Assembly: GCA_036244855.1 (NCBI GenBank) | Contig: BQKZ01000274.1 | Coordinates: 36,869 to 76,695 of the forward strand | Length of the DNA stretch: 39,827 bases | Direction: 5' to 3' | Source of the DNA: Temnopleurus reevesii | Lineage: Eukaryota > Echinodermata > Echinoidea > Temnopleuroida > Temnopleuridae | The notes under the pieces: generated by a model | Seen by the model: only the letters and a program-made list of their open reading frames with translations | Told to the model about the DNA's origin: nothing | Databases searched by the model: none | Program-made: the position numbers and the translations under genes | Part shown: positions 12,201 through 23,067 of the stretch, in pieces | Numbering within the stretch: the first letter of the stretch is position 1 | Layout: each line of letters begins with the position of its first letter

Positions 12201-12540
12201 TAGTTTTGGGAAACAGGGGTACAGAGCTAAAAAAAATCAACAGAACGGCGATTTGGGTACTAAAAAGTGCATCATATATCTTATCACCTGACCAAAATTT
12301 GCCAATTTGTATGAAAATCGCTGTCGAATTATGAAATTAAAATGTTCATAAATCCCTTATTTAATGTCCGATTTAATTCAAACCTTATTAATGTTTGTCA
12401 GATTTTTCTCCTTTTAATCAAAGCAGTATAATGGTGGCCAAGACTGAGTCTTTAATTGGCTTCACGACATGGAGAGATTTGTTGTAAATTGCCTAATGGA
12501 TAGCTCGGGTCAAATAATTTGTACACCAAATTAACAAAAA
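9222..12540. other. gene-free stretch (tensin intron)
   Basis: AT-rich intron. ATT/TAA-type microsatellites occur at about 11508-11560 and 11978-11998. No exon or TIR element could be defined with confidence. Confidence 0.5.
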
Positions 12541-12830
12541 ATAGCTTTATAATTAATTTAAAGAATGGGAAAAACTGACAAGGAAATATCAGAATATGAA
12601 AATCGAGCAAAGAAAATGGGGCTCTATCGTGATTCAGCTCGAGACCTCTGGATTGCAAGACCAGCGCTCTACCAACTGAGCTATGGCAAGCCCTTATGCG
12701 GTGTTCATCCCAGAAACCCTTTTCAATGCTATAGTGGGCAGAAGCTATTAGAACCTGGCATAAACCCGAGGCTGAAATCAACCCGGAGTAAATACGAGGG
12801 ATCACGGTGAAGTGATGCAACTTTTTTTAA
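12541..12830 (-). repeat. tRNA-Ala-like tandem unit 1
   Basis: First of two head-to-tail units with a period of about 285 bp. Shared phrases include AATTAATTTA, AAATGGGGCTC, CCCAGAAACCCTTTT, AGAAGCTATTAGAACCTGGC and GAGGGATCACGGTGAAGTGA. A tRNA-like core sits at 12617-12693 on the minus strand. Confidence 0.85.
12617..12693 (-). pseudogene. tRNA-Ala(TGC)-like sequence
   Basis: On the minus strand it reads GGGCTTG, then TAGCTCAGTTGG (a perfect A box and D arm), GAGC, and an anticodon arm CTGGT-CTTGCAA-TCCAG. The 3' end AGAGCCCCA pairs with the 5' end. The loop gives TGC, an alanine anticodon. The B box is decayed (GAGCTGAATCAC). There are about three extra bases between the acceptor stem and the D stem, and a T:T mismatch closes the anticodon stem. 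It is therefore a tRNA-derived repeat or pseudogene rather than a working tRNA. Confidence 0.7.
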
Positions 12831-13107
12831 TATATAATTAATTTATAGAATGAGAAAAACTAACCGGGAAATATTAGAATATGAAAATTGAGCAAATAAA
12901 ATGGGGCTCCAGCTGGATTCGAACCCGAGACCTATGGATTGCTAGACCAGCGCTCTACTGCCAAGCTATGGCAAGCCCTTATGCGGTGTTCGTCCCAGAA
13001 ACCCTTTTAAATGCTCTAGTGGTTAGAAGCTATTAGAACCTGGCATAAACCCAAGGCTGAAATCAACCGGGAGTAAATGCGAGGGATCACGGTGAAGTGA
13101 TACAGCT
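12831..13107 (-). repeat. tRNA-Ala-like tandem unit 2
   Basis: Second unit of the tandem pair, diverged from the first by scattered substitutions and small gaps. It runs directly into the SINE copy that follows. Confidence 0.82.
12902..12978 (-). pseudogene. tRNA-Ala(AGC)-like sequence
   Basis: On the minus strand it keeps a perfect B box (GGTTCGAATCC) and the loop CTAGCAA, giving anticodon AGC (alanine). The A box is damaged (TAGCTTGGCAG instead of TAGCTCAGTTGG). The pattern of damage is the reverse of that in unit 1. It is a degenerate tRNA-derived sequence. Confidence 0.7.
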
Positions 13108-13345
13108 TGCCATAGAGAGCAGTAGGTTCGAACCCAAACCTTAATTTCCTAGAAAGCAAAAAATTCATCTACATTGTGCTGCACTAAATCCAGGTGAGGT
13201 GAATGAGTACCTGGTAGGAATATTTATTCCTTCAAATGCCATGTGCGCTGGTGTACGCAAGGCTCAAGCCACAGTAACAAAAATGCAAATAATCTTGAGC
13301 GCTATATGAATTGCATGTATTATTATTTTTATTATCATATTTCAT
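13108..13345 (+). mobile_element. tRNA-derived SINE, copy 2
   Basis: B box GGTTCGAACCC at 13125-13135. The core has ATTGTGCTGCACTAAATCC and AGGTGAGGTGAATGAGTACC. The end is GAGCGCTATATGAATTG with a TATTATTATTTTTATTAT tail. It is the same family as 3600-3893 and lies in the same orientation. It abuts the tRNA-Ala-like unit, so it may have inserted into that array. Confidence 0.82.
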
Positions 13346-14029
13346 ATAGTAAAAAAAAAAGCCTCTGTAAAAATATACTGGCGAAACAAAAGATCTAATG
13401 TCATCCCTAATCTTAAAAAAGCTGTGTATTCCAATACATGTTTTTTTTTATATGATGAAAAACAATTGCAATGCTCGCCATAGAGCAGATTCTGTATTCA
13501 ATTTGTGTGCTCTAATAAAAAAAGTATGTACTTAAAATTGCAACATGTATCTGCATCCAAATCTTATCATGGTCGTTGACATGAATACATTATGCATACT
13601 CCGATGTATGCATGGTAACCTTGTTGTACCATCACATGTAGCATATTGAGCTCTGTCTTTAAATGGAATGGCTGTCATCTACAAATTGACATACATGTAC
13701 ACTATATGGTAACATTTGGGAACAGAATTAGAGATCTGCCAGAGAAAATGGATTGCAATTGCAACCACCTAGTTTGAAAATTCTCAATTTGGGCACATGA
13801 GCGTTTTATTATTTTTGAAGAAGCATTAGCATTTGAGGAAATTGAATTTCATGGTAAATGGATGAGATGATGTAGTTGAACTGATTTCAAATGACGCCTG
13901 TTGTAGATTCTTATTACGATAATGTCATCTATTCAAAAGTTAATCAGGAATTTTACATAGCATACAGTCATTAGAGTTGGGACTACCGCCATTCATTGGT
14001 CTATATATTGATACAGCAGGTTTACACAC
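13346..14029. other. gene-free stretch (tensin intron)
   Basis: AT-rich, no supported exon or repeat. Confidence 0.5.
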
Positions 14030-14895
14030 CATGATGATTGAGATTTTAAACTTTTTACGAAAAAAAAACCATGGTCACGTTCATAGGTTTTTCAGATATA
14101 ACCACGTTTCAAAATGCAATCTTGAAATGCAGAAAAAGATGAGTTAGGAAACGTGATTCTGCTTGAATCACAATGAAACAAAATGAAAGAATGCATAAAT
14201 ATCAATCCATGGAGAGCAGAATGATAGAGAGAAAAAGAAGATAACATAGGGATAGAGAGATAAACGATAAATAACATTATGACAGACAGAAAAAAAATGT
14301 GAAAAGATTAATAATAAAACAGGATGAGTAGAAAAAGAAGGGAAAATAAACCTAAAACAATAAATAACATTAAGATAGACAGGAATTGTGAAAACCTGGA
14401 ATGTGGATAAGAATTGATCACACAAGGAGAGACAGAAACAGACTGGTGAATAAATAATAACAAATAAAATGATGATAAACACAATTAAAAATGGAAAAAG
14501 ACCAAAATCAAACAACGTCATAAATAAAGAAAAAAGGCAGTAGGAAAACTAATTGGAAAACAATAAATAAAATATGATAGAAAGAAAAGGAGGATGGGTT
14601 GGTGGATAACACTGGACAACTTATGTATAAAGTTTGGAAAGGAAGGGAGAATAAAGGAAAAACAATAGATTGTGTATAAGGGTAGGTAAAAAGAAGGAAA
14701 ACAATAAATAATAAAACAAGAGATATGGTAGAAGAATTGAGACAATAAAATAGAAGGGGAAACTTAAACATACAGAGAGACACAATAAAAAGAGGCTGGA
14801 ATGGAAGAAAGTAGAATGGTTGGATAACAAGCAAATTAACATAAGAAAGAACAAAGATGGTTGCTAACCAGATCAGGAGAAACAAGAAAAGGAGG
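14030..14895. mobile_element. partial inverted copy of the minisatellite-bearing element
   Basis: The left end (about 14100-14160: CCACGTTTCAAAATGCAATC, GCAGAAAAAGATGAGTT, GGAAACGTGATTCTGC) matches the reverse complement of the right end of the element at 7444-9220. It is followed by the same minisatellite in purine orientation (AATAAATAACATTAAGATAG, GACAGAAAAAAAATG). The distal inverted repeat was not found, so this copy is truncated at its right end. Confidence 0.7.
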
Positions 14896-15179
14896 TGGAG
14901 ATGACAGCTGCTGAATGTGTAATAAATTGAATATGAAGGATGAGAAAAATCAGTGTTGGACCATGGCCTACAATATCCATCTTATTGCATAAAATAATAG
15001 GCATTTTTGTTGTCAATTAACCAACGCACATGTGTTTTAAAACTGTTGACTACTGAATTCTAAACTTCCAATAGACTTTGTGTTGGGACTACCCATTTCA
15101 AGTAGTCAATGGGTTAATATAATCTGTATATCAACAAGTGCCCCTTCCTTGTACAGGCTAAAAACTGAACAATACTTAC

Positions 15180-15610
15180 CAGCCAAAGAACTTGCACTTC
15201 CGTAGGGAGACTTGTGCGTGTAGTAGAAGTTTGAGGGTGTGCTTCGTCCACTCAGTGTTGATGGTGCTTCATTGAGAGTAGTCTTTCCTGACAGTCCTCC
15301 AGGACTAGGCAATTGTCCCTCACTATAAATAGAAGAATAACCACTATCAACATTATGTTCATCTTCCACAATCAGAGGTGAAAGTTCAAAGGTCAGATCA
15401 GCCAGTTTGTTTTCAACCTCTTCGAATTCGTCCAGGAATTCATAGTCCTGGTCAGTTTCCTCAATCTCTGGAGCTTTCTTCTCTGGGATCTCATCCAGTG
15501 AGGGCTGTGATGTAATATCACATTGTGTTAATCTCTTCACCCACATTTCCAATTCTTCAAACGGATCCTCTGCATTCATAGTATGTGCCTTGCAATTATT
15601 CTTCTCCATC
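15180..15610 (-). CDS. tns: tensin exon, acidic linker before SH2 (possible alternative first exon)
   Basis: The donor is G|GTAAGT at 15180/15179. The only acceptor that both avoids the upstream in-frame TGA and fits phase is TTGTGAAG before 15610. The exon then starts with one G followed directly by ATG. The peptide runs MEKNNCKAHTMNAEDPFEEL, then EMWVKRLTQ. An acidic stretch follows (EIPEKKAPEIEETDQ, DEFEEVENKLADL). A tyrosine-rich part comes next (VDSGYSSIYSEGQLPSPGG, SNFYYTHKSPYGSASSLA). The 143 codons leave one base, which fits the SH2 exon at 5562. Because an ATG sits at the exon edge with a stop just upstream, this could also be the start of a shorter isoform from an internal promoter. 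Tyrosines in YSSIYSE could be phosphorylation sites, but that is inference. Confidence 0.75.
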
Positions 15611-18354
15611 CTTCACAATTTTAACACAGAAAATTGTTTTCAACAAAAATCAATGTGAATGATCAGTGTAACCTTACAGACAAATGACACTTAAGAATAT
15701 ATCATTTTTTCTAATTGGTCACAAAATTCACACAAAAGAGCTTCTACAATACTGAACACTGTTGATTTTCCAAACATTGTTTTCGCCTCAAAATGAAATC
15801 TACGCAAATGCTACTAATTGAATTCTCACAAGGCATGTAATCAAGCTCTTGAAGATTTTCAAAGGAAAATTCAAGATCGGTGAATCTCAGGAGATAGACG
15901 AGCTTCCTTCAAGTACATGTAGGCCTCTATATTATGCTCCAAATATTTGGTTCTTCAAAGCCAGAACAAATGGTTGTCTTTTAATAATATAGTTTCGATT
16001 TCCAAATAAACATTGAGAGTCTGTTCATTGTAGCCAATTATCATGGAAGCCAGGTTTTCAGAGAAAACAGTTTCAGAGAATAAGTTTTTCACTGAAAGAA
16101 AAACATTGTATGGTAGAGCTAAATCTCAAGGGAATAAAAAAGGGTTCAAAGTTCTCAAACATCAAAATGTTGAATGCCTGCTCAAAGTTCAGTTGCAGAG
16201 TAAATGAATTTTTGGTCCAAGTCATCCATGAAGAAAGCACTTTCTCCTCTGAGGTTGGATTGTATGAATCCAAATCCTGAAACAGGATACTTTCAGAGTA
16301 GTCATAGCAACCAATTTATGAGAGAATTCAGAGAAACTTCCACATTTGATGATTGTACATACACTACTTGTAGTTGTTAAATGAAGTGACGTTTTTCTTG
16401 CCACAGGAGAAACAGGCTGTCAACACAGAATTTTGGTTAATTTCCTGGTTTGGGGAACGTATTCATACAAATCTCTTTAAATACCATATTCTGAGATAAT
16501 TGATAGGAAAGGAAAACTGATATAATCTGTAGATCGGTTAGCTTCAGTGAGAGATGGAGACAAGAATCTAGGGATAGTGAGTGCGATGTGCTTCGTCTCA
16601 CTGGCTCGCTCACACAGGGTGAGTGATGACGTATAAAAAGGGAAATTTGGCACACTTTGAGAGTGCGGTTGTCAGCGATGAGATGGATGTCTCTGAGAGA
16701 TTTAATATTTATGATTTGACTCTACTGAACCATGTAATGCAGCTCCATACCCAATCCCAAGAAAACCACAGTGATTTAGGCGTCACGACATGGTCTATCA
16801 AGCACAACAATTTGATCATGGCATCCACTAACAGCCCTGCACCAATGCTGCATAGTTAGGATTGAGTACACTTGGCAGCACAGCAGCTAATAGTGATCAG
16901 ATTTGTATACGGTCATTTCATTCAGCTACATGCTCCATGTCTTAATCCACAACGTACATGGGCTTCGATGAAATTTCACAAGCATAACCATGGTACACGA
17001 CTTGAGTTGTAAACAGATACAAAGTCCAAAGCAAAAGGTTTCCGGTCAAGAGATAATGCTTCACAGCATTGATCAGAACTGGATATTCCTCATATTGATT
17101 TTTAGTCTTTAGAGAGATAAGCACTGGATGTAATACAGCTAAACAAATATGAGAAAGAGTTCAAGTTGAATACACTCAAATTATAACTTTGCAACATCAC
17201 ATGAAATTTCCTGATTAAAAGGTGTGCTTGGATAAAAATATGATTTTCCTTTCCCCCCGTTATTTTTCCAGAAAATTGGGAAATTGTTTTGAATAAGCTC
17301 TCCAAACCCACTTGTATCTCCTTCAGAGGCACCAAGTATGAATGAATGAACACCTCAATCTAGAGTGGGAAACTTCAGCGTGTGTTTAATAGTTAACATG
17401 TATTCAAGTGTGGAATACACACAAAGCAAGCCAATACAATGGCTGGGAATGAACTGCATGCCCACGCCTCATTGGTGGAAACTTTCCAAGCGTGACAGCC
17501 AACCACAATAGCCTTGTCAATGGACTGGCACAGATAAAAACTAAAAAAGTGGAACATATTTTTCCTGGGTTATATATAACAATGTTATAACCCATATGGT
17601 ATCATGAAGTCCAGATAATTTCTCTGCGCTGTATATATGTACCCAAAAGGTCTATTCCATGCGAGCATGACCGATGGACGGCGTAATCATGCATTCGTAC
17701 AGAATGCAGGTTCCTTGCTAGAGAATTTTGGGTGTTGAGCCCTCTTTCCGTTTGGCAGTGACAGAAAGATGGGTAGCTTAATAGCACTATCAAATGTTGT
17801 TTAAAATCTGAACTAAGTATCCTATGGTAGGCCTGCATGTCTTTAACAGTACAAAGTTCAAGGTCGTGGAGTTTAGCATGGACAATGAATAATTATCTAT
17901 AAAGGTGATATTATTTTGATAATCATACAGAATAAGTAATAAAAGGCAGATTAGTCCTCACTGCAGCATAGGACATACCTGGAAGCACTTTGTAAATTAT
18001 GACTCTACACCCATAGAGTTGATCCCCAAAATGAGTGTTCCTAATGCTAGGATCATATTCTACCTTTCCTGTTTGTCTTCTCAGTAATTTTTAACAATAA
18101 AACAGGACATATATATATATATATATATATACTTTAATTCTGTAAAGCTGTACGATATAAGGCAAAAAATGTTTGGATACCATCAATCTGAATAACAAAG
18201 CACAGTAAAAGTTTATGAAATATGAGAAATACAACACGAAAAGTTATTTTCAGAAAAATCAAATCATGACTTACATGAGAAATCAAAACTAAAAAATAAG
18301 TCATTTACAGGCATTTTTGGGCTGTTTACTCCATTCTAAGTCCTTTTTGCTCCA
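15611..18354. other. gene-free stretch (tensin intron) with AT microsatellite
   Basis: No supported exon. An (AT)n tract of about 24 bases lies near 18108-18131. Scattered short ORFs are unremarkable. Confidence 0.5.
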
Positions 18355-18800
18355 TGATCCTTGATCGCGCGCAGTCGAAAAATATGCCTCCGCCATTGCG
18401 CGATCAGAAATATTTGCCTGTTCAAAGAAACAAATACTGTTATCTCAAGAAATACCCATTTTCATGTATTCAATGACCTCTGTGACCTTTGACCTCATGG
18501 ACTCAAGATTGACCCAAGGTTGGTTAAAATCTGTTCAGCAGTTCTGAAGGTTTAGTGGTAACAAGGTATTTTAAGTCACTTTTTAGAAGGTTTTTTTATC
18601 CTGTGACCTTTGACCTTTGGCCACCTAAGCCCAAAATCTTATCACTTAATCCTGACATGCTTAGCCTATACATATCTGACCCAAGATTGGTTAAAATCCA
18701 TCCAGTGGTTCTGAAGTTATCGCGATAACAAGTTCCGGACAGATGCATGCACGTACAGACGGACGGTCAACCCGAAAACAAAATGCCTCCGGCACAAAAA
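18355..18800. mobile_element. dispersed repeat with TGACCTTTGACCT motifs and GCCTCCGCCAT end
   Basis: Begins TTGATCGCGCG...ATGCCTCCGCCAT...TTGCGCGATCA, so the first 60 bases contain an inverted pair. It then has TTTTCATGTATTCAATGACC, two perfect TGACCTTTGACCT motifs (18483-18495 and 18604-18616), and a duplicated phrase GACCCAAG(G/A)TTGGTTAAAATC. It closes with ACAGACGGACGGTCAACCCG and ATGCCTCCGGCA. Related pieces lie at 25042-25195, 35511-35570 and 39714-39827. The class is uncertain, but it is clearly interspersed. Confidence 0.75.
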
Positions 18801-19373
18801 TTAATTAAAATGCTTTTTTTAACTGACCGACCAGCATAAAAAAGTTTTTGTGGCCTTATCAGATATCAAGGAGTCTAGCATCTGCTTCCTTTTAAGCAGA
18901 GAACTGGTTTATGCAATACAAAAAAGAGGAGTTTTTATGTCACTGCATTTAATAAGACAGGAGGAATATGATCTCATGACTTGGGTAAAACAATTACCAA
19001 AATAAGGCCCTCAAAATTGCTTGGATGCCCTTCAATACCATTTTTGAAAAAAAACTATATTTAATTCTAATTTTCAGGACACAATTTAAACAATAGATAA
19101 GGAAAACAGTGCTTCAAAGGGGATGGATGCAAACCCAAAGAGTGACTAGAAATATCTTTACAGGTCATATTTCACATGTCTATTGAACATTTTTCAGTGA
19201 TTTTGAAATTTTAGTGAAAAGCAAAAAAAAAAAAAAATAAAGGTCGGGTCGGTCAATGGAGAGCATCCAAACAATTTTGTTACCTTATAGGAGGAATAAA
19301 ATCAACTAATCTTTCGAAACAAGATAACCTATGCATTATTGTTCCAATGGAACAGCTAAACTCATCTGGACAT

Positions 19374-19544
19374 CTCATCCGGATAAACAAACTACCGGTT
19401 ATTAGTTACAACCAAGATCAAAGTTAAGCACTCATCCGAATAAACAAACTACCGGTTATTAGTTACAACCAAGATCAAAGTTAAGCACTCATCCGAATAA
19501 ACAAACTACCGGTTATTAGTTACAACCAAGATCAAAGTTAAGCA
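19374..19544. repeat. three 57 bp tandem repeats
   Basis: CTCATCCG(G/A)ATAAACAAAC and the following bases through AAGATCAAAGTTAAGCA repeat at 19374, 19431 and 19488. The three copies are essentially identical, exactly 171 bp in all. They form a recent noncoding expansion. Confidence 0.95.
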
Positions 19545-20765
19545 CAAGGAATCAATTTTTAAAACAAATTAAATATCAAAAACCTCGATGGTGGTTGCTG
19601 AAAGCTCAGGATACATCTAGACAATATCATGAACGATATCTTCTGCCGAATACTGATATTGGATGTTTGCAGTGATAAGCAGGCATTCATATTCATATGT
19701 GGCAAGATATTGAAATAATCAATCACTCCATTTGAAAGGAACCACAATAATATTAAAGTACGTTGTATGCCTCTTTAAGTTTCAAGGGTCTGTGCAGATA
19801 TTCTCTTCATTCTGTGTGCTCTTAAGGCATGTCAACATTTTTTTTTCAATTGAGAATATACCGCTATTCTAACCAAATGAGGGAAAATAAGAATCCTCAA
19901 GGCGCTATGGACGGAGTAGAAGCTACAGTATATTTTACAAGTATTTTATGTTTTTTTCTCACACCAACACATTTCTTGCCTTGCTTCATATAGTTCCCTC
20001 CACTCACACTCATTTGTTCAACATTTCTCGCCTTCTGACAAAACATTTACAACTTGATTATATTCAAGCCAAACAATTCCAAGGTTTTTTAATAGCTCAA
20101 TTTCTTACTAAAATAGAGGTGGAATATTCACTGGCTATCTGCATTGTTGGCATTGGCCTTGAAGGAACAAAACCAGATAATAAGGAATGTAATAAACTCC
20201 AATGATTGGCTGATGAATATCAAATTAAAAGTTAACATTAATATAGTACAGCATTAAATCATTTAACTACCACTTAAGATTTCATCAAAATAAAAAGTAA
20301 TAAGAATATTCCATGTAACTTTGAATTAAAATTATACCCAAACAAATTACTTTTTTCTCTTCTTTTTTAGAAATCACTGACATGGAATAATTCAAGGAAA
20401 TTTATTATGGGCCCTGACAACCAATTATCATGCTAGATTGTGAGGCCCCAAAATTGGGCAGACCTGAATTATTTTTGCTTTTTTTGCCTGTGTGGAATTG
20501 AAGATAAATACAAGTTGCTAATTTTTAACTCTTTTCATTTATTATAACTTTACTTATAGCAATTGTTATTTGACTAATATTGTTTTTTCCTAATTGAATA
20601 AATAACTTTAATATGTTTAATTATGCATGAGACTTACAATTGAAAATAAGACAAATCAATGAATTTCTGAAGCTTGAGATTGTTACAACCTCAGTGTAGG
20701 GAAGGGTCTAAAATCAATAAGCACCTGGAAAGGGGGTTAAAGCCAGAACTACACTGTCGTGGTTA
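19545..20765. other. gene-free stretch (tensin intron)
   Basis: AT-rich intron. The longest ORF (about 19948-20205, plus strand) has no recognisable domain. Confidence 0.5.
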
Positions 20766-20894
20766 AGCCCCGGTCACATAGGACTCCGGAAGCAACACGA
20801 TTCACCCTGACTCTTTGTTAATTCACAGTTAACTGCTTCAGAATAACGAGTCGGGTGAATCTTGATGCTTCCGGGGTCATATGTGACCGGGGCT
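20766..20894. mobile_element. 129 bp palindromic MITE with TTA target duplication
   Basis: The ends are AGCCCCGGTCACATA and its inverse TATGTGACCGGGGCT, flanked on both sides by TTA (20763-20765 and 20895-20897). Almost the whole element is one imperfect palindrome. CCGGAAGCA and GATTCACCC are mirrored around a central CAGTTAACTG. A 3 bp TWA duplication fits the PIF/Harbinger group. TTAA (piggyBac) is an alternative reading if the terminal A is assigned to the flank. Confidence 0.85.
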
Positions 20895-21650
20895 TTAATG
20901 TTATAAGGGCAAATCAAACCCACTTTTGTCAAACAAGGACATAAACAGAATAAGGAACATCCAGACACTATTCAATGAAGCATGACAACAAAAGATTGTT
21001 CAGAAGGAGGGGGATTGCCCTATAGTGAAGAGGGGACAGCCCTGTTGTAAACCAACCAAGAAGGGGATAATTGACCTCTGTACACAACACCAATGAAAAG
21101 GTTCCATGAGTGGAGTTCAAACAGCAGTTCAAAGTGGATCCACATTCAAATATGTTTCCACAAACTACGAGTTTTTTTTCTGAATGTGGGCAAATCTTGA
21201 TAACAATAATGATAAAAAGTATACATCCTGATCTATTCGTCCATTTTGTAATTAATTGCACAGCAGTCTAAAGTCTAACCCATTAATGGGGCTTTCACAC
21301 TGCGCGTATTTGTCGATTACGTACAGTTACGTACAGTTGCGTACAGTTGCAGAGAGATACGCAACTGTACGCAAGAATGCGCGATTTATCCGCAACTGTG
21401 AGCAAGTCTCCGTAAAGTAACGCAAAACGGGTCCGCGAGAGTACGCAAAAAAATAAAGCATGTGTGGAGAGCAAGAGTCCGCATCTGTAAGCAACTGTAC
21501 GCAAAGCATACATAACCATACGCAACTGTACGCTACACTTTGCGCAAGTCTCAAAAGGTTGGCGTACAGTTGCGCATAAATGGCGCACACTTGCGTATTG
21601 TTACGGAGGTATGGCATACCATTACGTAGATTTACGTAAAAATGCTTTGC

Positions 21651-21705
21651 GCAGAGAGTCCGCCAAAATATTAAACATGTTTAATTTTTTCGGCGGACTC
21701 TCTGC
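21651..21705. repeat. perfect 14 bp stem hairpin
   Basis: GCAGAGAGTCCGCC (21651-21664) pairs exactly with GGCGGACTCTCTGC (21692-21705). The AT-rich loop is itself partly self-complementary around TTAAACATGTTTAA. It lies in the subterminal region of the Harbinger-like element. Confidence 0.9.
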
Positions 21706-22070
21706 GGAGATAGAGAACGCATCTCTTGCGCAAGTATATGTAATACTACGCAATCCTACGCAACTGTACGCAAGTCTAGGCAACTACACGCATTTCAAGC
21801 GCAACTCTACGCCGCACTTGCTCTCAGAGTTGCTGTAATTCAGTTTGTACGTAATTAGTTCAATATGTCACACTAGAACTAGACTTAAATTTGTTGGTAG
21901 GCAAGGATTTATTATTGCTTTCCTACCATATGCTTTGATGAGAATTTATAATTCCCTTACATAACAATCATATCTCACATATTCATAACACGAAATCACA
22001 TGATGTGTTCGAGGGTCCCTTGGAAGACCAAATGTTGTTATATGTTCTCTCATGGTAAAATATTAAAAGA

Positions 22071-22728
22071 AGAGTCTACCTCGAAATATATATTTTTTTA
22101 ACGGAAGCAGAAAAAATTGTTTGAAGAAAATCTGGTGGCAGCAGCTAATAAGACGCTTGTCTTCCAAGCTGTCTCCTCATTCTTTTAAATTTTATATATT
22201 TTTACCCTCTATGTATGTACTTTTTTTATCTGAATGAAATAAATTGAAATTGAATTGAATTGAACAATCGGACAAGTAATAAAAAAAGTTGGGAATTTTT
22301 AAAGATTTGGAAAAATGGGCAAATCAGTGAAAATTTCCCGAGATGTTGCCAATTTGATGATATCATGGGTGCACAACTATCCAGGGTTTTCATTATAAAT
22401 ATGGTTGAAAATTCATCATTTTTACAGGAAGTTGCAAAGTTTGTATGAATGTAAACATGCAAATAGTGGATCTACATATCTATACATAAAGATATCCTAC
22501 GGTTAAAGTTTTGAGGAGATCATATTTTTGGGGAAAAAAGTAACATTGATATGAATGTAATAAATGGTCAGTTGTGCACCTGTGACGTCATCAGTTGTCA
22601 ATTTGTTTAAATATATAAACATTCATAACTTTTTTATTAGTTGTTCATTTTTTCTCAAACTTTTTTTTTGTTCTGTTCATCTAATTTTTCTGCTCCTGTA
22701 GTAGAAACATTATTTTTAGGTAGACTCT
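22071..22728. mobile_element. nested 658 bp TIR element
   Basis: AGAGTCTACCT at 22071 matches the inverse of AGGTAGACTCT at 22718-22728. Similarity continues inward for about 45 bases (GGAGCAGAAAAA against GGAAGCAGAAAAA). The interior has a TTGAATTGAATTGAA stretch near 22247-22263 and no convincing gene. The target-site duplication is unclear. Confidence 0.6.
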
Positions 22729-22843
22729 CCTTGTAATAGATAAATAGGTTAATATAATAATAATTTAGATCATGTTTTTAAAAAGAAATCAACATTCCAT
22801 TCAATTAAAAGAAAAACACAAGAACATTCAAACAATCAACGAT

Positions 22844-23067
22844 ATTGAAATGATTCTTGCCATATTCCAACATGGATACACACTGATTGACAGTGCTGTA
22901 CCGAGAAGCTGTGAAAAAACACCTGTGGTAATACACCTGTCTAATCATCAGGAGATCGTGGGTTCGATTCCTTCACGAAAAAGACATGTGACCTTTTTCA
23001 CAGCTTCTCGGTACAGCCGTGTCAATCAGTGTCTATCCATGTTGGGATAAGGCAAGAATATTTCAAT
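22844..23067. mobile_element. 224 bp fold-back element enclosing a tRNA-like segment
   Basis: Arms of about 75 bases start ATTGAAATGATTCTTGCC and include CACTGATTGACA and GCTGTACCGAGAAGCTGTG. They occur in inverted order on both sides of a ~74 base centre. The centre has a perfect Pol III B box, GGTTCGATTCC, at 22961-22971. It also has an anticodon-arm-like CCTGT-CTAATCA-TCAGG whose loop would give AAT (isoleucine). The arms differ at only a few positions. Confidence 0.85.

Noticed and set aside
12452..12820. 122- and 81-codon ORFs
   Set aside because: They run through the tRNA-Ala-like repeat on either strand and have no independent support.
14092..14885. Five overlapping minus-strand ORFs resembling membrane proteins
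   Set aside because: This is the same minisatellite in inverted orientation. The hydrophobic translation comes from T-rich codons.
21295..21838. ORFs rich in RxxAxL, Cys and Tyr (97, 96 and 75 codons)
   Set aside because: They are translations of the TACGCAACTG repeat arrays in the Harbinger-like element.
22772..23050. 92-codon ORF across the fold-back element
   Set aside because: Half of it is the reverse complement of the other half. It is a by-product of the inverted repeat.
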